From positions 37,206,970-37,270,969 of the forward strand of contig OX393579.1 of NCBI GenBank assembly GCA_947652605.1: DNA of 64,000 bases, given 5' to 3'. The DNA comes from Elmis aenea (Eukaryota > Arthropoda > Insecta > Coleoptera > Elmidae). Numbering within the stretch: position 1 is the stretch's first letter; the number at the start of each line of letters is the position of its first letter. Below, piece by piece: positions 23,870 to 34,880 of this stretch. The notes beneath the pieces were generated by a model. The model was not told the DNA's origin and did no database searches. It worked only from the letters and a program-made list of their open reading frames with translations. The translations under genes were made by a program, and so were the position numbers.

Positions 23870-24437
23870 CCCAAAAGAAATGCTTCGGTATTCGTCCAAA
23901 AATCCAATATTCGTCAGGAAACAGAAAAAAAATACACTGAAAGAAACAACATTGGACAAGTTCTTTGCTAAATAGAGTGCTAGTGAAATAATCGGAAAAG
24001 GAACAAAAAATACATTCAATATCAGAATTGAAGTTAACTAATGTTTTAATGGTAGGAGACTGATCTCTAAAAAATAATTCCTTTCCTTCTCTTCAGCTTC
24101 TGCCACTATCGCTCCTAAGTAAAGATAAATGTCTAGTAAATTTTTTATTGATTTATGCATATGGTGCCTTTCCACGTGAGAGTAAACTACTCTCGATAGC
24201 AGCGTCGCCAAGGATACAGCCCCTGAGAGTAACTCGCGATTGGCTGTATCCTTGGCGACGCTGCTATCGAGAGTTGTTTACTCTCAGGTGGACAGGCACC
24301 ATTGATTCGGGGCTGGAAATAGATTATTTCAATTTAAATTCATTCCTATGGAAACAAAGTAATTCTATATTCGTCTGATTCAGTATTCGCCCGTCCCTCA
24401 GAAACGGATTAATAACGAATGTATAGAGATTCCACTG
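23870..24437. mobile_element. Remnant of a Tc1/pogo-like element (right end)
   Basis: The right end ATAGAGATTCCACTG adjoins TA. The inner sequence repeats TATTCG words (TATTCGTCC, ATATTCGTCAGG, TATTCGTCTG, TATTCGCCCG), as in pogo/Tigger-style subterminal regions. No matching left end is visible. A palindromic MITE (24161-24302) interrupts it. Confidence 0.35.
24161..24302. mobile_element. Near-perfect 142-bp palindromic MITE
   Basis: Arms of about 60 bp, 24161-24221 and 24241-24302, are complementary with very few mismatches (ATGGTGCCTTTCCAC... against ...GTGGACAGGCACCAT). The loop is about 20 bp (CCTGAGAGTAACTCGCGATT). It is GC-richer than its surroundings. The open frame at 24148-24378 merely reads through it. 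Confidence 0.85.
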
Positions 24438-25079
24438 TATTTCAATATTAGTAAAATCTTATTATTTACATCGCCTACATCTACGTCGTACAAATATGTT
24501 GTCAAATAAATACTTTTGAATAATGGTACAATATGACTACGACCAAATTTCACTAACATAATTTAAAACTTCACCGTGACAGTTTGCGCTGTTAAACAAC
24601 TAAGTTATTGCGTTTTTCTATACACAATACCACTCCCTAAAATAACGCCATGTGGTTCTATTTTGCTAACTATAGCCAATATTTGCATTAAGCAGGCCCA
24701 ATGTAATGCGGTGATTAATTAGTCAAACGAGTTGAGCCTTACGTGCGTGGGCATATAAGAATCTTCAAGCAACAATACAGGGTGGTTAATACCACCTACC
24801 TAGACTTTTGGTTTTACTCACACACACAAAAAATCCTCATAAATTTTCACAATTTTTACCTTAAATTTTAGTTAATACAATGAGTTCTTACTTGAGGCTT
24901 GACATTTTCTGCTTATTAGATCTACAACTTTTAAATCTTTTCGCAAGTTTGTTTTCTATAAGCACTGGCTCTAAAATTATTCGACATTCGTTTAAAATGT
25001 TATTATAAACTTTTTTGTGTAAGTATTTTATGCCTGTGAGTGAAATACATAAAGAGAATGACGGGGTCAAACCGACTAA
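24438..25079. other. Non-coding, one solo foldback end
   Basis: ATACAGGGTGGTTAATACC near 24775 looks like a left end of the CAGGGTGG class, but no complementary right end was found. No gene. Confidence 0.4.
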
Positions 25080-25200
25080 GATGGCAAGAACATTTTTTGC
25101 GCATACAAAAAGTAGGTACTTGATAATGGGATGAAAAAGGAAGGTTGAGGGAAAAAGAATTAGAGGAAGACCAAGAAAAAAAATGAAGTGAGAAAGACTA
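25080..25200 (+). pseudogene. LINE RT C-terminal fragment
   Basis: In one frame the sequence reads KSRYLIMG, a stop, then KRKVEGKRIRGRPRKKMK. This matches the conserved end of many insect non-LTR ORF2 proteins (IMEGKxEGKRxxGRPRKxW). Only about 30 codons survive. The much longer open frame on the other strand (24888-25217) is a hydrophobic shadow. Confidence 0.5.
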
Positions 25201-27963
25201 CAAAAGGAATGAATCAATTAAAGAAAGGTGTCACAATAAGCTTACGAAAAAAGTAGAGAAACTTAATCAAGAACTAGGAAAACATACATTGATGATAAAC
25301 AAAAAGTAAGTAAATACTTTATTAATCATGTAATATAATTATGTTTATAAATTATGTAATAAAATTACATTTGATTACGCAGTTGGTAATATGGTGACGA
25401 CGGTATGGGTTTCGTTTTCATTCAAGTTTCAAGATTTCTTTTAATCAATTTCATATTATATAATTTATTGACACAATGCGCATCAAATTAAAAACGAATC
25501 CCACTACATGTAATTCCAGAATGTTTTAATTTTTATATTTCTGCAATTCCTCGGTTTTGATGATTTAAATTAAAATTAATTTTTAAAACAATTGTGTGCT
25601 ATTCTCATGTAAAACAGAATAACCTACATTTTAAAATAATATTAACTTATTTTATTAAAGAAAATGCTTTTTACTTCGACGAAGAAAATTAAGGAAACAA
25701 AAATTCGTTAATTTGAGAAGCTGAACATTATAGATTCCGCAATGTACTATCTTCTATCCGATAAACTATCAGGTATGCGCAGTATCGATTTCGCGTTTCA
25801 GCTGCGTTCTGATATTCCATCGGACGATTAGTCAGTAGTTGTTGCAGCAGTTATCGGACTAGTTCGTGAACTAGTTTGCGGACTGTACAAACAGTACATG
25901 AACGAAAGCATGAACTAGCGCTGGGATTTTTACACGCAAGCGCTGTTCACAACGTGGTCTCTCGTAGCTATACATCGTCCTCCCAATCCTATGTTGGTAC
26001 CGGATTCTTAAGATGACTAGCGATGCGCAAATTTCTATGAACACGTACAAATGTCGTTTATAGTACAGTAAGGCATGTCGTTAAAGCGTTTCAGCAGAGG
26101 CTAACATTTATTAATCCATAGTTGACGCACGTGCATAAACCAGTTCTCAAACTATATAGTACACGAATTCGTACAAAATCGCTATTGAAACAAACTTATA
26201 TTTCTTTAGTGGAACTGAAATCAAAACAATAACAAACACATTGATACCGCTTACAATAAAATTTGTCAGATTACTTCATCACACGTAATTGGTCAATGCA
26301 ACTTCTAAGAAGTATAAAGACAGTTGTCGGCCAGCGTCTATTGTTCACCACAAAAAAAAAAACGCTTCAAACCGGTTAATCACATTCGTTTTGGTTACTT
26401 CTTTGCCAGTTCTGTTTCTGTCCAAGTTCTTGTTCAGCCCTTTTATGAATGCAACACTTAGAAGTCCGATGTTTTACTACTTACTTTGTGGGTACTTTTT
26501 TACGCTTAATCATTATATTTTTCAAGCGCAAGATCAGGCAAGCTTTTACAATTTATTTTGGGCATACTCAACACGTTTTTAAAGGGATTAAGAGTTATAA
26601 TACCTAACTATAAACATAAAATTTTAAAGGATATTTGAAAAGGTTATAAAAAAACATGATATTTTGAAAAAGAATTTTAAGTTTTAAATTCAATGAGTAG
26701 AAAAGTGAATGCTATAAATAATTACTCAAGAATTTAACTAACGTTAAGTCAAAACCTACATGATTAATGAATAAAATACTTATTTACGAAATAAAACTAC
26801 ACTTTTTTGACCACCCTGTAACTTGCAGTGTGAATAATAATTTTCATGCTAATACGTTTACAATTGCAGGAGGATATATAAGGAAGTTAATTTTAAAAGT
26901 GATTTGAACTGTTGTCGTGTCATAGATACATCAATTTTAACTGAAGGGAAATATGACAAGCGTTAAAAATGAACCAAGACGCAATACAGTCGGTAACATT
27001 CCTAACAGTTTCTGCTATTTGATACGGAAAAAAAGAAAATAACAATTATTGTAACAGATATTTATAAGTTCTCACTGAAATACGGAACTTGGGTGTTTAC
27101 CCTATTGTGTACCTTCGGCATGCAAATTAAGTAACATGAACAGTTGAAAGAGGTTACTAATTATACACAGCAACAATAACAAAAACATTGTATCCAACTA
27201 AGCAGGTACGAAGGTTATGGGAATTAGGAATAAATTATACAAAACTTCGCAATTTATCAATAATTATAGTTGTACATGATACCACAAATAGATACAAATG
27301 AAAAAACATGGTGTGCTTGAGAAGGTGATATCTTCGCATTAGCATTTTTAAACGGACATTAAGAAACCAGTTTATATATTTGACAAATTCAACCTGCAAA
27401 TTATCTACTGGTAGATTTAAATAAAATTAAAGTGTTATTAATAACGTTTAATCGGTACCTTGTGAAAAAAAGCCGTTAATGTTGTAGATGAAAAACTGCC
27501 GCTCACAAAAAATATGATTGATTGAAATATGCGTAGTAAATAATATAAATTGGTTCAAAACAGCGTATATCACTGTAAAAAGTAGTAATCAAACTCATTA
27601 CTAATTTTAATAAACAGACCAAAACTAGTAATTATATTTATAAATAAAGGCTGCACATTCTGTTTTTCATTTTAATAATTTCAGTTTTAATTGCAAGATA
27701 ATAATATATTTATTATTGTTTAAAAACTTCTTTATCCATCTCACTCCAACTTTTACACTAGTTCATCTTCTCTGGCTTAAAAAGCTTTTTTTTGTAACTA
27801 TAGCCACGGGCTATTCAGTTACTTGGGTATCGTTCGTTGCTGACTTTACAAAAAAATAAATTTGTGGGTTCAGTAATTTTATCTTTTACACTTACAGCTT
27901 GCAACAATTGAGCTTGCCATGCAAAAACTAATAGCACCAGTTGATGCAATTTATAAAAATATA
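25201..27963. other. Non-coding; a complex patch at 25690-26160
   Basis: No gene is recognised. The patch at 25690-26160 has richer base composition and short palindromes (ACTAGTTCGTGAACTAGT near 25860). It may be a host regulatory or exon-containing segment, without proof. GACCACCCTGTAA near 26810 is a possible solo foldback end. Confidence 0.4.
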
Positions 27964-28253
27964 CAGGGTGATTCAGTTTGACTGTCGCACCCCTATAACT
28001 TTGTTATTTTAAGAGGAACCCCCTGCAAACCTTATATTTTTGTAAATTGTGAAAAATTCTCTATTAAATGACGTTCAAATGTTTTTTTTTTCTACGATGA
28101 CATATGTCAAGACTGGTGATGGTCAACTTTTTTTTAAAATTATATGGTATACTTTTTTTATTGATTATGGTAGAGAATTAAATTCTAAATTCGATAAAGC
28201 GTAAAAAAAAATTGCATACATATGAAAATTCTTGAGACAAATGAGTTTAAAAG

Positions 28254-28570
28254 TTATTTATTATTTTTCACAAAATCCTTGTATTTGACTTAACAAAACA
28301 CGATCGCTGTAGTAATTGACATTTTATAACTTGTCTAATTGTGTTTTATTATTTTTAGACCCAAAATCCTTATTTTGTGAGTATTAAATTAAAAATTGAC
28401 CTTCTGTCAACTTGCTTCTGTTGGTGTGTTTCTATTTAATGCTTTCAAAATAATGATTTTTCGTCGAAAAATAATAAAACACAATTAGACAAGTTATAAA
28501 ATGCCAATTACTACAACGATCGTGTTTTTTTTAGTCAAATACAACTATTTTGTAAAAAATAATAAATAAT
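28254..28570. repeat. Internal hairpin, about 100-bp arms
   Basis: TTATTATTTTTCACAAAATCC...CACGATCG on the left is complemented by CGATCGTG...ATTTTGTAAAAAATAATAA on the right, with AATTGTGTTTTATTATTTTT paired inside. The loop is about 105 bp. It is either part of the outer element's loop or an independent MITE inserted there. Confidence 0.75.
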
Positions 28571-28578
28571 ACAGTATA

Positions 28579-29151
28579 CAGGGTTCTCGTTTTTCGAGGG
28601 CCACTATGGGGATCTCGTAAACGGTAAGAGTTACGACTTCGGTTAAATTGGGGCAAAGTTGTATATTCAAGTGCTTAATAATTTGAAGCAAACAGAACTT
28701 ATCTAGCTCTTTTAGTTTTCGAGATATAGGGAAAAAAGTAAAAAAGTGGATTTTTTTTGCCCGTAACTTTTTCATTTGATGTCGAATTTCATTTCTATAA
28801 AAACTTTTTATGGCCACTTTTTGTGGAAAAAATTGACCTGATGATGGTTTTAAAAAAACGAAACGTCGCAAGGAAAATATAATTGGGGATTCTGATTCAT
28901 TGCAAAAAGTGGCCATAAAAAACTTTTAACAGAAATGAAATTCGACATCAAATGAAACGGTTACGGGCAAAAAACAAAAATCCACTTTTTACTTTTTTCC
29001 CTATATCTCAAAAACTAAAAGAGCTAGATAAGTTCTGTTTGCTTCAAATTATTAAGCACCTGAATATACAACTTTGCCCTAATCTAACCGAAGTCGTAAC
29101 TCTTACCGTTTACGAGATCCCCATAGTGGCCCTCGAAAAACGAGAACCGTG
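28579..29151. mobile_element. Inner foldback element, 573 bp
   Basis: The ends CAGGGTTCTCGTTTTTCGAG and CTCGAAAAACGAGAACCGTG pair and adjoin TA. Both arms carry ATGGGGATCTCGTAAACGG. The arms are 28579-28822 and 28905-29151. The loop of about 80 bp holds CTGATGATGGTTTT...CGAAACGTCG, which is also kept in the half-copy at 3165-3493. The two open frames on opposite strands (28545-28916 and 28952-29170) encode nearly the same peptide because the arms are inverted copies; neither is a gene. Confidence 0.9.
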
Positions 29152-29363
29152 TATACGCTTATTTTTTTAATGCCTTATCGGATTTAGAATTTAATTCTCT
29201 ATCAGAATCAATAAAAAAAAGTGTATCATGTAATTTCAACTAAAAATGTTGACAATCGCCAGTCTGACATAGGTCATCGTAGAAGAAGAAAAAAAGGTTT
29301 ATGGGGGTTTCCTCTTATAATAACAAAGTTATAGGAGTGCGACAGTCAAACTGAATCACCCTG

Positions 29364-30794
29364 TATAAACGCATGAAAACTAAGATGGTTATCTCAAAAT
29401 ATGATGGAGCTATAATACAATAATTTATCGCAAAAGTTTACATTTTGTTTATGTCTAGTTAAATGTTGATTTTAAAAATTCAAAACTGTATAAGATCCTA
29501 AAAAGACAAATGCCTAGATCATCGTCTCCCAAACGACGACATTTAGTTAGGAGTATCATTTATCTCTATCTATCCTACAAAATAACTAAGGTGTTTCGTT
29601 AAAATTTCGATTTGTGAAGTGTTCCGTCGTAGACAAGTTTCAAGACTCTCGTCTCTTCGACAGTAGCAATATTATTAATTGTTTACTCTTTTATTTAACG
29701 TATTTTTTTTTTTACATAAACCCCCAATTCCATTTTATCTAAGCCCCATGAATTTTGCTAATTTATACAAATCTAAATTTCTTGCATTTCAGGAGATTCC
29801 CGTAATAACCTCAATTCATGTTTTAACCTGCACATACAACACATGTTTTAAAAAAATCTTACATCATAACAAGGTCACTTACAATTTTTACGCAATCATT
29901 TTTCACGATCACAAAAATAATTAGCTTTGAATATTTATAAGTCTGCCATTAACAACGTAAGATACGCTAGCCAAAACGAACATTAAGCATAACTAAGGTA
30001 GGTCATTGACAAGATCATTTACTGTTCACGAATTGTTTAGATGTAGTTTAAACGTGTAAACGCAGGATGACTACCATATAATAATAATTAATATAGAAGA
30101 AAATTTAGTGTTCGACTTTTGAACAACGTTTTTTAGTGGCAATAGTGTGATTAAGATGCATTAATTATTCCATTTTTGGTGAACGATTTACAACTAATAC
30201 CATGCATTAGCCATAACGGATTCGGGCACGTGATAGGCAATATGGATAAGGATATTCATAGTTATAACAACCCGTTATAACCTATAATATATACAAGTTA
30301 CAAAAATATTTTTCAACACGGCTAAAAATATACTTTATGGTTTATAGTAGGCACATAAAAATACTTGACGAATTCTAGAAACCATTTAAATCGCTGTTTC
30401 ATCATAGCGAATAGCAATATCGATATATCATAAAACTGTTAAATGAACCGACACAAACGTACCTACATCTTCACAATATGTGTATGGGATTTATATTTTC
30501 CCAAGTGACTGATACGAAAAGTTTTATATCCAACTAAGACTTGCTTAAGGCCAATATTGCGATAGGTGCATGCAAATACATATCTTCAAATCTCGGACTT
30601 GATTAATGCTTCGATTTTACTGCAAAGGTCGTTGTTACTTTCACCGATTGACTCCTAAAACATTCGTCGCACTAAAATAATTTTCTAGTGCTGTCTCCTC
30701 ATGATTTGTCTTTGTTTGATCTTCGTGTCAAAAATGTACAGTAAGCTTTACGATTTCTTGTCACAAAGGTTTAAAATGTCAGTGTTGCCAGTAT
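29364..30794. other. AT-rich stretch, nothing recognised
   Basis: No gene or repeat structure is evident. The open frame at 29679-29924 is low-complexity. Confidence 0.45.
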
Positions 30795-31190
30795 CAGTGT
30801 GTCCCAAAAATAATGACCACCTCAAATATCTCGTTTTTTTTTTTTAACAAACGCCAACAAACATTTTACATTATTAATGGCGGAAAAAGATGCTTAAAAA
30901 CAAATACAATTTTAATGTATTTTAAAAAGATGTCATTCAACTCTTTTTTTTAAGAAATTACAGTGGTATGGTTTTAAAGTTTAATGTACTCATCTTTCAG
31001 ATTTTTTTTTTTTGTTTTTATTCGTATTTTTTGTTAAAATGTCCAGTATCAATATAAAAGAAAACTTTTTACATAAGTAAGTGTGGCCAAGCTTTGAAAG
31101 TTGATCATTATAAAGTACTTCGTTAGCTTAAAAAACAAAACAATCGCTAAAAACTCCCTTCTAAGCACATATATGTCGCCATGGCCAACT
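30795..31190. mobile_element. Half foldback (left arm only)
   Basis: It starts CAGTGTGTCCCAAAAATAAT, a variant of the CAGGGTGTCCC end. It ends near the core-like CCATGGCCAACTGATACC at about 31180. No complementary right arm follows. Confidence 0.45.
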
Positions 31191-31345
31191 GATACCTTAT
31201 AAATTTTGACAATTTCAAAGCAAAAAGTATAAACATTTTAATTTAAAAATCAGTACCTTTTTCTCAAGTTAATAATAAAATAGATTTATTAGGGGTTATT
31301 TCCAAATGCAACCCAAATAATCAAGATGACTATGATCTCTGTATA

Positions 31346-32130
31346 CAGGGTGATTCAAATTCGAGGGCGACCATGGGGATCTCGCTTATTACTGAAGATA
31401 GAGAGTAGGTTAAAATTTGGCAAAGCTGCTAAATTTTAGGCTCATCAATCATATCAAAACAGATTTGAAATATCTTCAACTATTTTTGAAAAAATTTACT
31501 TCGTTTTTTTGCTATAACTTTTTTATTTATATATTTTTTTAAATATAAAATCTTTTACATGGCCACTTTTTTTTACTTTTAATAGTGCCATAAATTTTTT
31601 GCTGTGCTGATTCCATTTTGTTTTTTAATTTCTTATAGGCGTCAAATTGGATTTTCATCTAGTTATTAGATATGTTACATAAATGAAAACTTTTTTTTTA
31701 AATAAATACGTTGTCTATGTAAAATAACATAATCATGTAATACATTTTTGAAATTATAAAAAAAGTTCTAGCTAACTAGATGAAAATCAAGTTTGTCGCT
31801 CAAAAGAAATTAAAAAGTTAGTACCTTTAAAACAAAACGGAATCGACACAGCAAAAAATTGATGGCACCATTAAAAGTAAAATTAAAAGTGGCCATGTAA
31901 AAGTTTTTACAGATTTAAAAAAAAATTATAAATAAAAAAGTTACAGCAAAAAAACGAAGTCATTTTTTCAGTTTTTTTCAATTTTTTTAAAAACAGTTGA
32001 AGATATTTCAAATCTGTTTTGATATTATTAATGAGCATAAAATTTAGCAACTTTGCCAAATTTAAACCTACCCTTTATTTTCAGTAATAAGCGAGATCTC
32101 CATAGTCGACCTCGAATTTGAATCACTCTG
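31346..32130. mobile_element. TA-flanked foldback element, 785 bp
   Basis: The ends CAGGGTGATTCAAATTCGAG and CTCGAATTTGAATCACTCTG adjoin TA. Both arms have CCATGGGGATCTCGCTTATTA or its near complement. Arms 31346-31665 and 31775-32130 pair through TTTCATCTAGTTA / CTAACTAGATGAAA. The loop is about 110 bp. No coding capacity. Confidence 0.9.
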
Positions 32131-32621
32131 TATAGCTAGCTATAAGTATACATATACATATATATAGATACGTATTAAAATCAACTTGAAACAAACCTTG
32201 TTTCTAAATCATTGAGAATGTATTATACATAATCTACTAAGGAACCATAATTATTTAAGCAGTCCGGAAGATATATGCGGAGTCTCATTTTTGAAAAAAT
32301 CTACGTATACCTATAAGAAACTAATAATTGAGCGCGATGCTCACTAGCAATCAAGAAATATTTCCATAATGACAGGTATTGTTTTCCAGTTATGGCTTTC
32401 ATAAAAATATCAGCGTGAACGAACAGTAACCTATTTGGACGTCAAAATCACAGAACATACGTCAAAATCAAATCGCAGTCTAATATTACCGTAGCAACTA
32501 GTGAGGGCATCGAATTGATAATTTTTTACTAGAATTCCAATGAAATTAGGTATCAGAAGTCACGTGATAAATTTAAACAAATCAGATCAAACTTACACTG
32601 ACAACAAACCTAGGGTAATAT

Positions 32622-32830
32622 TAGGCGTGGGCGATATAGAAATGTCAGTACTTATATGGAATATCGATATCGAAATCAATAATTATATCGATATTCTTCG
32701 ATAGATCGATATTTTGATAAAGGGGCGGGGAGCTAAAAAAATAGCTTCTCGCCCTTATTTATGTTGCCCATATCAGGAAATATAGAAATAATATCAACAT
32801 ATCGATATATCCGACATCGTCGGACTATTA
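32622..32830. repeat. ATCGATAT-rich block with a GC hairpin
   Basis: GTGGGCGATATAG is followed by many overlapping ATATCGATAT words in both orientations, as in some hAT-type element ends. Within it a hairpin at 32719-32756 pairs AAGGGGCGGGGAGCTA with TAGCTTCTCGCCCTT across a short A-rich loop. Confidence 0.55.
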
Positions 32831-32932
32831 CTAAGCAGCACGTTCTCGTGGCAACAAGACAAAATTATTGCAAAATTATCAATGCCCTAGCGCAATTTTA
32901 AAACAGTTTGCCAAACGTATAGTCTAAGAACT

Positions 32933-33932
32933 AATGTTGCCACGAGACGAGACGAGACGAGATTTATTCATTCTCGATCTCGATCTCGAAAATTCTCGAA
33001 AGTTAAATCTCGATCTCGATCTCGAAAATTCTCGAACGTGCAATCTCGGTCTCGAATTCGAGAATCTCGAGTCTCGAATTTTAAGTTCGTGCAAACCGAA
33101 TTTATACATTGCAATGCTTTAACTAAGTGTCCCTGATGATATACAGAAAGAACGCTGTCGTTTCAAGTTCGGTGCTTCCCCTGTGTAAGCAAATAATGGG
33201 AACTCATATTATTAGATGCGTGCATTTATTTCTTTAACTCTTTGAACGGCAGCAAAGATCACTCAAAAAAAAGACTAAAAGGGTAAACAAATTTTATTTG
33301 AATTTTTTAACACTGGAGTGCACTCCACGTACGAATCGGTTATTTTGAAAGATATATTCACAATTACGTATTTAATGTAACATTTGCACTAACGTCCTGG
33401 GGCCGACAGCAATACAACAATTTGAGGAAGTCTATAAAAACTTTTACTTCAGAGATAATTCACCAAACCAAAATCAATTATCAGCCGATTCTGGACCAGA
33501 TGATTCCGATTCTGACGAAATGGGTTCTTTTAATTTAAATGTCCTATTTAACAAGTCCACAGTTTTCGAAAGCTGGCCTGATTATTCGGAAACACCGCAA
33601 CAGGCTTGACAGAGAGTCCGCAAGGGCATTGCTGTGCCTCAATGCTTGGCAATCTTGTAAATTTATTACACAATATTTAAAATATTAAAAAGTTTAATTT
33701 GTAAGTGGTTTCCAAAAATTTATAAATAAAATATATATCAAAACTTTTCGTAGTTTTTCTTTATGCAAAAATACTGTCGAGATCGAGAATCTCGAGGATC
33801 TCGTCTCGAATTTTCGAGACGATTGTTAATCTCGTCTCGAATTTTCGAGACAGAAAAATACCTGTCTCGATCTCGAAATTCGAGACGAGACGAGACGAGA
33901 TCGAGAATTGTCTCGTCTCGGCGGCAACACTA
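32933..33932. mobile_element. 1-kb DNA element with CTCGAGAC-rich inverted ends
   Basis: The left end (ATGTTGCCACGAGACGAGAC) and the right end (GTCTCGTCTCGGCGGCAACA) are inverted. Each continues into about 130 bp of repeated TCTCGAT / CTCGAGAC / AAATTCTCGA words. CTAAGAACT lies just outside both ends (32924-32932 and 33933-33941), which looks like a 9-bp duplication, or 8 bp plus a terminal base. TGTTGCC-type ends and the duplication length suggest a hAT-like element, but this is not certain. A coding remnant lies inside. The open frames at 32924-33122 are low-complexity products of the terminal repeats. Confidence 0.75.
33420..33609 (+). pseudogene. Acidic coding remnant in the CTCGAGAC element
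   Basis: An open frame reads QFEEVYKNFYFRDNSPNQNQ, then LSADSGPDDSDSDEMGSFNL, then NVLFNKSTVFESWPDYSE, and ends at a TGA at 33607. The acidic run and position inside a DNA element suggest a transposase C-terminal fragment, but no catalytic motif is visible. It has no start codon nearby and is about 60 codons long. Confidence 0.4.
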
Positions 33933-34084
33933 CTAAGAACTCAAGGTACAATGTAAAATAGGGTAAATAATTATATTACATAAACATATTGTTACTGAAG
34001 TGAAGTTTACCCCCCAATTAATCTTTTTTTATAACTAATTAACCGGATAGGTATTAACAACAATTGTTTACGATAAATTCCTGT

Positions 34085-34880
34085 ACAAACGATTGGCACC
34101 TAAAAATTTAATATCTTCCTATTCCTATGGAAGGGGGCTGTCGTGATGTTATCCATCACTATTTTAAATTGACTATAAGCAATAACTAAAAACGATTGGC
34201 AACGAAAAAATTTAATATCTTGCTATGGGGGGGGGGAGCTATCGTGAATTTAGGCCCCCATTTTATATTGGCCATAACTTAAAACGATTGGCACCTTAAA
34301 AATGTAATATCTTGCTGTGGGGGGCTGTGGTAAAGTTTGTTCCCCCTGTTTAATAACTAACCGGATGGGTACAAACTTAAATCTTTAGGGTACAATCCAG
34401 TACAGACGATTGGCACCTACAAAATGTCATATTCGTATGAGTAAAAAAAACAGAACATCGCTATCTTATTAAGAACAAAAAAGCATGCAAAAAATGTCTT
34501 TAAAGTTTTTCTCTATCTTTTCGTTTAGGCGAGATATTTAACATTTTTGAAAATTGACAAAAATCGGCTTTTGGCTATATTTCGAAAACTAAAAAAGATA
34601 TCAAAAATCTGTTTACGGCAATGAATTTTTTTCTAAAAAATAATTGGAGACTACGTACTTAGTTTTTTTCTATCTCCGATAATAACCGAGATACCCTGTA
34701 CGGGCATCAAAAATAGGCCACCCTGTACAAATGATTTGCACCTACAAAATGTAATATCTTGATACGGCAGGCTGTCAGAAAATTGTCTCCTTCATTTTAA
34801 ATTTATAACTGAAAACATATGGCACCTAAAAAATTTAATATCTTGCTATCGTGAAGTCCCCCCCCTTGTTTAAATTAGCT
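34085..34880. repeat. Degenerate repeat array, ACGATTGGCACCT unit
   Basis: The phrase ACGATTGGCACCTAAAAA followed by TTTAATATCTTGCTATGGGG and a short CCCCCATTTTAAATT block recurs near 34092, 34190, 34279, 34407, 34735 and 34816, at irregular 90-130 bp steps. A half foldback (34431-34724) interrupts the array. Confidence 0.7.
34431..34724. mobile_element. Half foldback, right arm only
   Basis: This is the right half of the subfamily at 22828-23708: TCGCTATCTTATTAAG, then ATCTTTTCGTTTAGGCGAG, then the end ATAGGCCACCCTG followed by TA. It begins at ATTCGTATGAG, close to the symmetry centre of the complete element, and has no left arm. Confidence 0.8.

Larger units (their letters stand above)
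27964..29363. mobile_element. Outer foldback element of a nested pair
   Basis: The ends CAGGGTGATTCAGTTTGACT and AGTCAAACTGAATCACCCTG are perfect complements and adjoin TA. The arms continue through CTATAACTTTGTTATTTTAAGAGG, which has a close complement near 29310. A separate hairpin (28254-28357 with 28464-28570) and a complete second foldback (28579-29151) lie between the arms. Confidence 0.9.

Noticed and set aside
24888..25217. 109-codon hydrophobic minus-strand frame
   Set aside because: The opposite strand carries a recognisable LINE RT C-terminal fragment, so this is its shadow.
24778..26818. CAGGGTGG at 24778 and CCACCCTG at 26818 as the two ends of one 2-kb element
   Set aside because: The sequences just inside the two ends do not complement each other beyond about 9 bases.
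28545..29170. Two opposite-strand open frames encoding nearly the same peptide
   Set aside because: The peptide identity is a result of the inverted arms of the foldback, not of two genes.
32924..33122. Paired open frames with RSRSR / DLDLE composition
   Set aside because: They are translations of the TCTCGA repeats at the end of a DNA element.
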